Source of the DNA: an uncultured Treponema sp.
Lineage (GTDB): Bacteria > Spirochaetota > Spirochaetia > Treponematales > Treponemataceae
Length of the DNA: 6,333 nucleotides
Direction of reading: 5' to 3'
Assembly (NCBI GenBank): GCA_947176045.1
Contig: CAMWPF010000089.1
Coordinates: forward strand, 1 to 6,333
In this document: in pieces, positions 6,249-6,333 of the stretch
Position numbering within the stretch: position 1 is the stretch's first letter
Layout: each line of letters begins with the position of its first letter
Position numbers and translations under genes: made by a program
The notes under the pieces: model-generated
Told to the model about the DNA's origin: nothing
The model's input: the letters and a program-made list of their open reading frames with translations, nothing else
Database searches by the model: none

Positions 6249-6333
6249 TCAGAATTGCAGGGCTGCGAGCCGGCGGCAGGCTTCCTCGACGTCGGCATGA
6301 TGTCCGAATGAGCTGAAGCGGACGAAGCTTTCC
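6249..6333 (-). CDS. C-terminal end of a gene running in from the right, possibly class V aminotransferase-like
   Basis: On the minus strand a frame open to the window edge encodes 27 residues and ends with TGA (complement of 6249-6251). The peptide starts ESFVRFSSFGHHADVEEACR and ends in RLAALQF. The pattern VRxSxxxxxxxxDVExxxxxLxxL resembles the last strand and helix of class V aminotransferases (the cysteine desulfurase/selenocysteine lyase group). It converges on the outer-membrane protein gene and leaves a normal 3' spacer containing that gene's terminator. That a gene ends here is likely; the family is a guess from very little sequence. Confidence 0.5.
   Translation of the reverse strand, partial: ESFVRFSSFGHHADVEEACRRLAALQF

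Noticed and set aside
5816..6298. 160-residue minus-strand frame across the end of the membrane-protein gene and its terminator
   Set aside because: It runs through a strong plus-strand terminator and the barrel C-terminus; its product is Arg/Pro-rich with no motif.
1..6333. Mobile element, CRISPR array, tRNA or rRNA
   Set aside because: No transposase, no regularly spaced repeats, and no cloverleaf or rRNA-like sequence was seen. Codon use looks even across the genes.

Overview
The window looks like part of a spirochaete chromosome, most likely a Treponema species of moderate GC (a little over 50% by eye). The main reason is gene order. A cheA - cheW - cheX - cheY cluster that uses a CheX-type phosphatase, and whose CheW carries a C-terminal CheR-like domain, is the arrangement known from Treponema (for example T. 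denticola and T. pallidum). A related cluster, cheA2-cheW3-cheX-cheY3, occurs in Borrelia. The outer-membrane barrel protein with a C-terminal phenylalanine fits a diderm spirochaete. The species cannot be named from this window.

Layout. Positions 2-3863 (+) hold a tightly packed chemotaxis operon: the 3' two-thirds or so of cheA (5' end outside the window), a cheW-cheR-like fusion, cheX and cheY. Gaps between the genes are 7, 13 and 14 bp, each with a clear Shine-Dalgarno sequence. The operon ends in a strong hairpin-plus-U-tract terminator (3946-3990) that overlaps the end of a convergent gene. Positions 3982-4722 (-) encode an OmpR/PhoB-like winged-helix protein with a degenerate receiver domain. 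A 226-bp divergent intergenic region (4723-4948) separates it from a gene at 4949-6157 (+) for an exported, probably outer-membrane, beta-barrel protein, which starts at GTG and ends at a strong terminator (6191-6223). The last ~85 bp hold the 3' end of a minus-strand gene that may be a class V aminotransferase-like protein.

How the genes work together. CheA autophosphorylates when coupled to receptors through CheW and passes phosphate to CheY, which acts on the periplasmic flagellar motors. CheX removes the phosphate from CheY. The CheR-like module joined to CheW has probably become a structural or regulatory part of the receptor array. The minus-strand regulator and the outer-membrane protein share a divergent control region, so the regulator may control the membrane-protein gene; this is inference.

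Novelty. The chemotaxis operon belongs to a known family, and its fusion has been described in Treponema. The least explained items are the regulator that lacks most of the phosphorylation residues, the unassigned outer-membrane protein beside it, the long insertion in the CheA dimerisation domain, and a 16-bp identity between the linker-coding parts of cheA and cheW.
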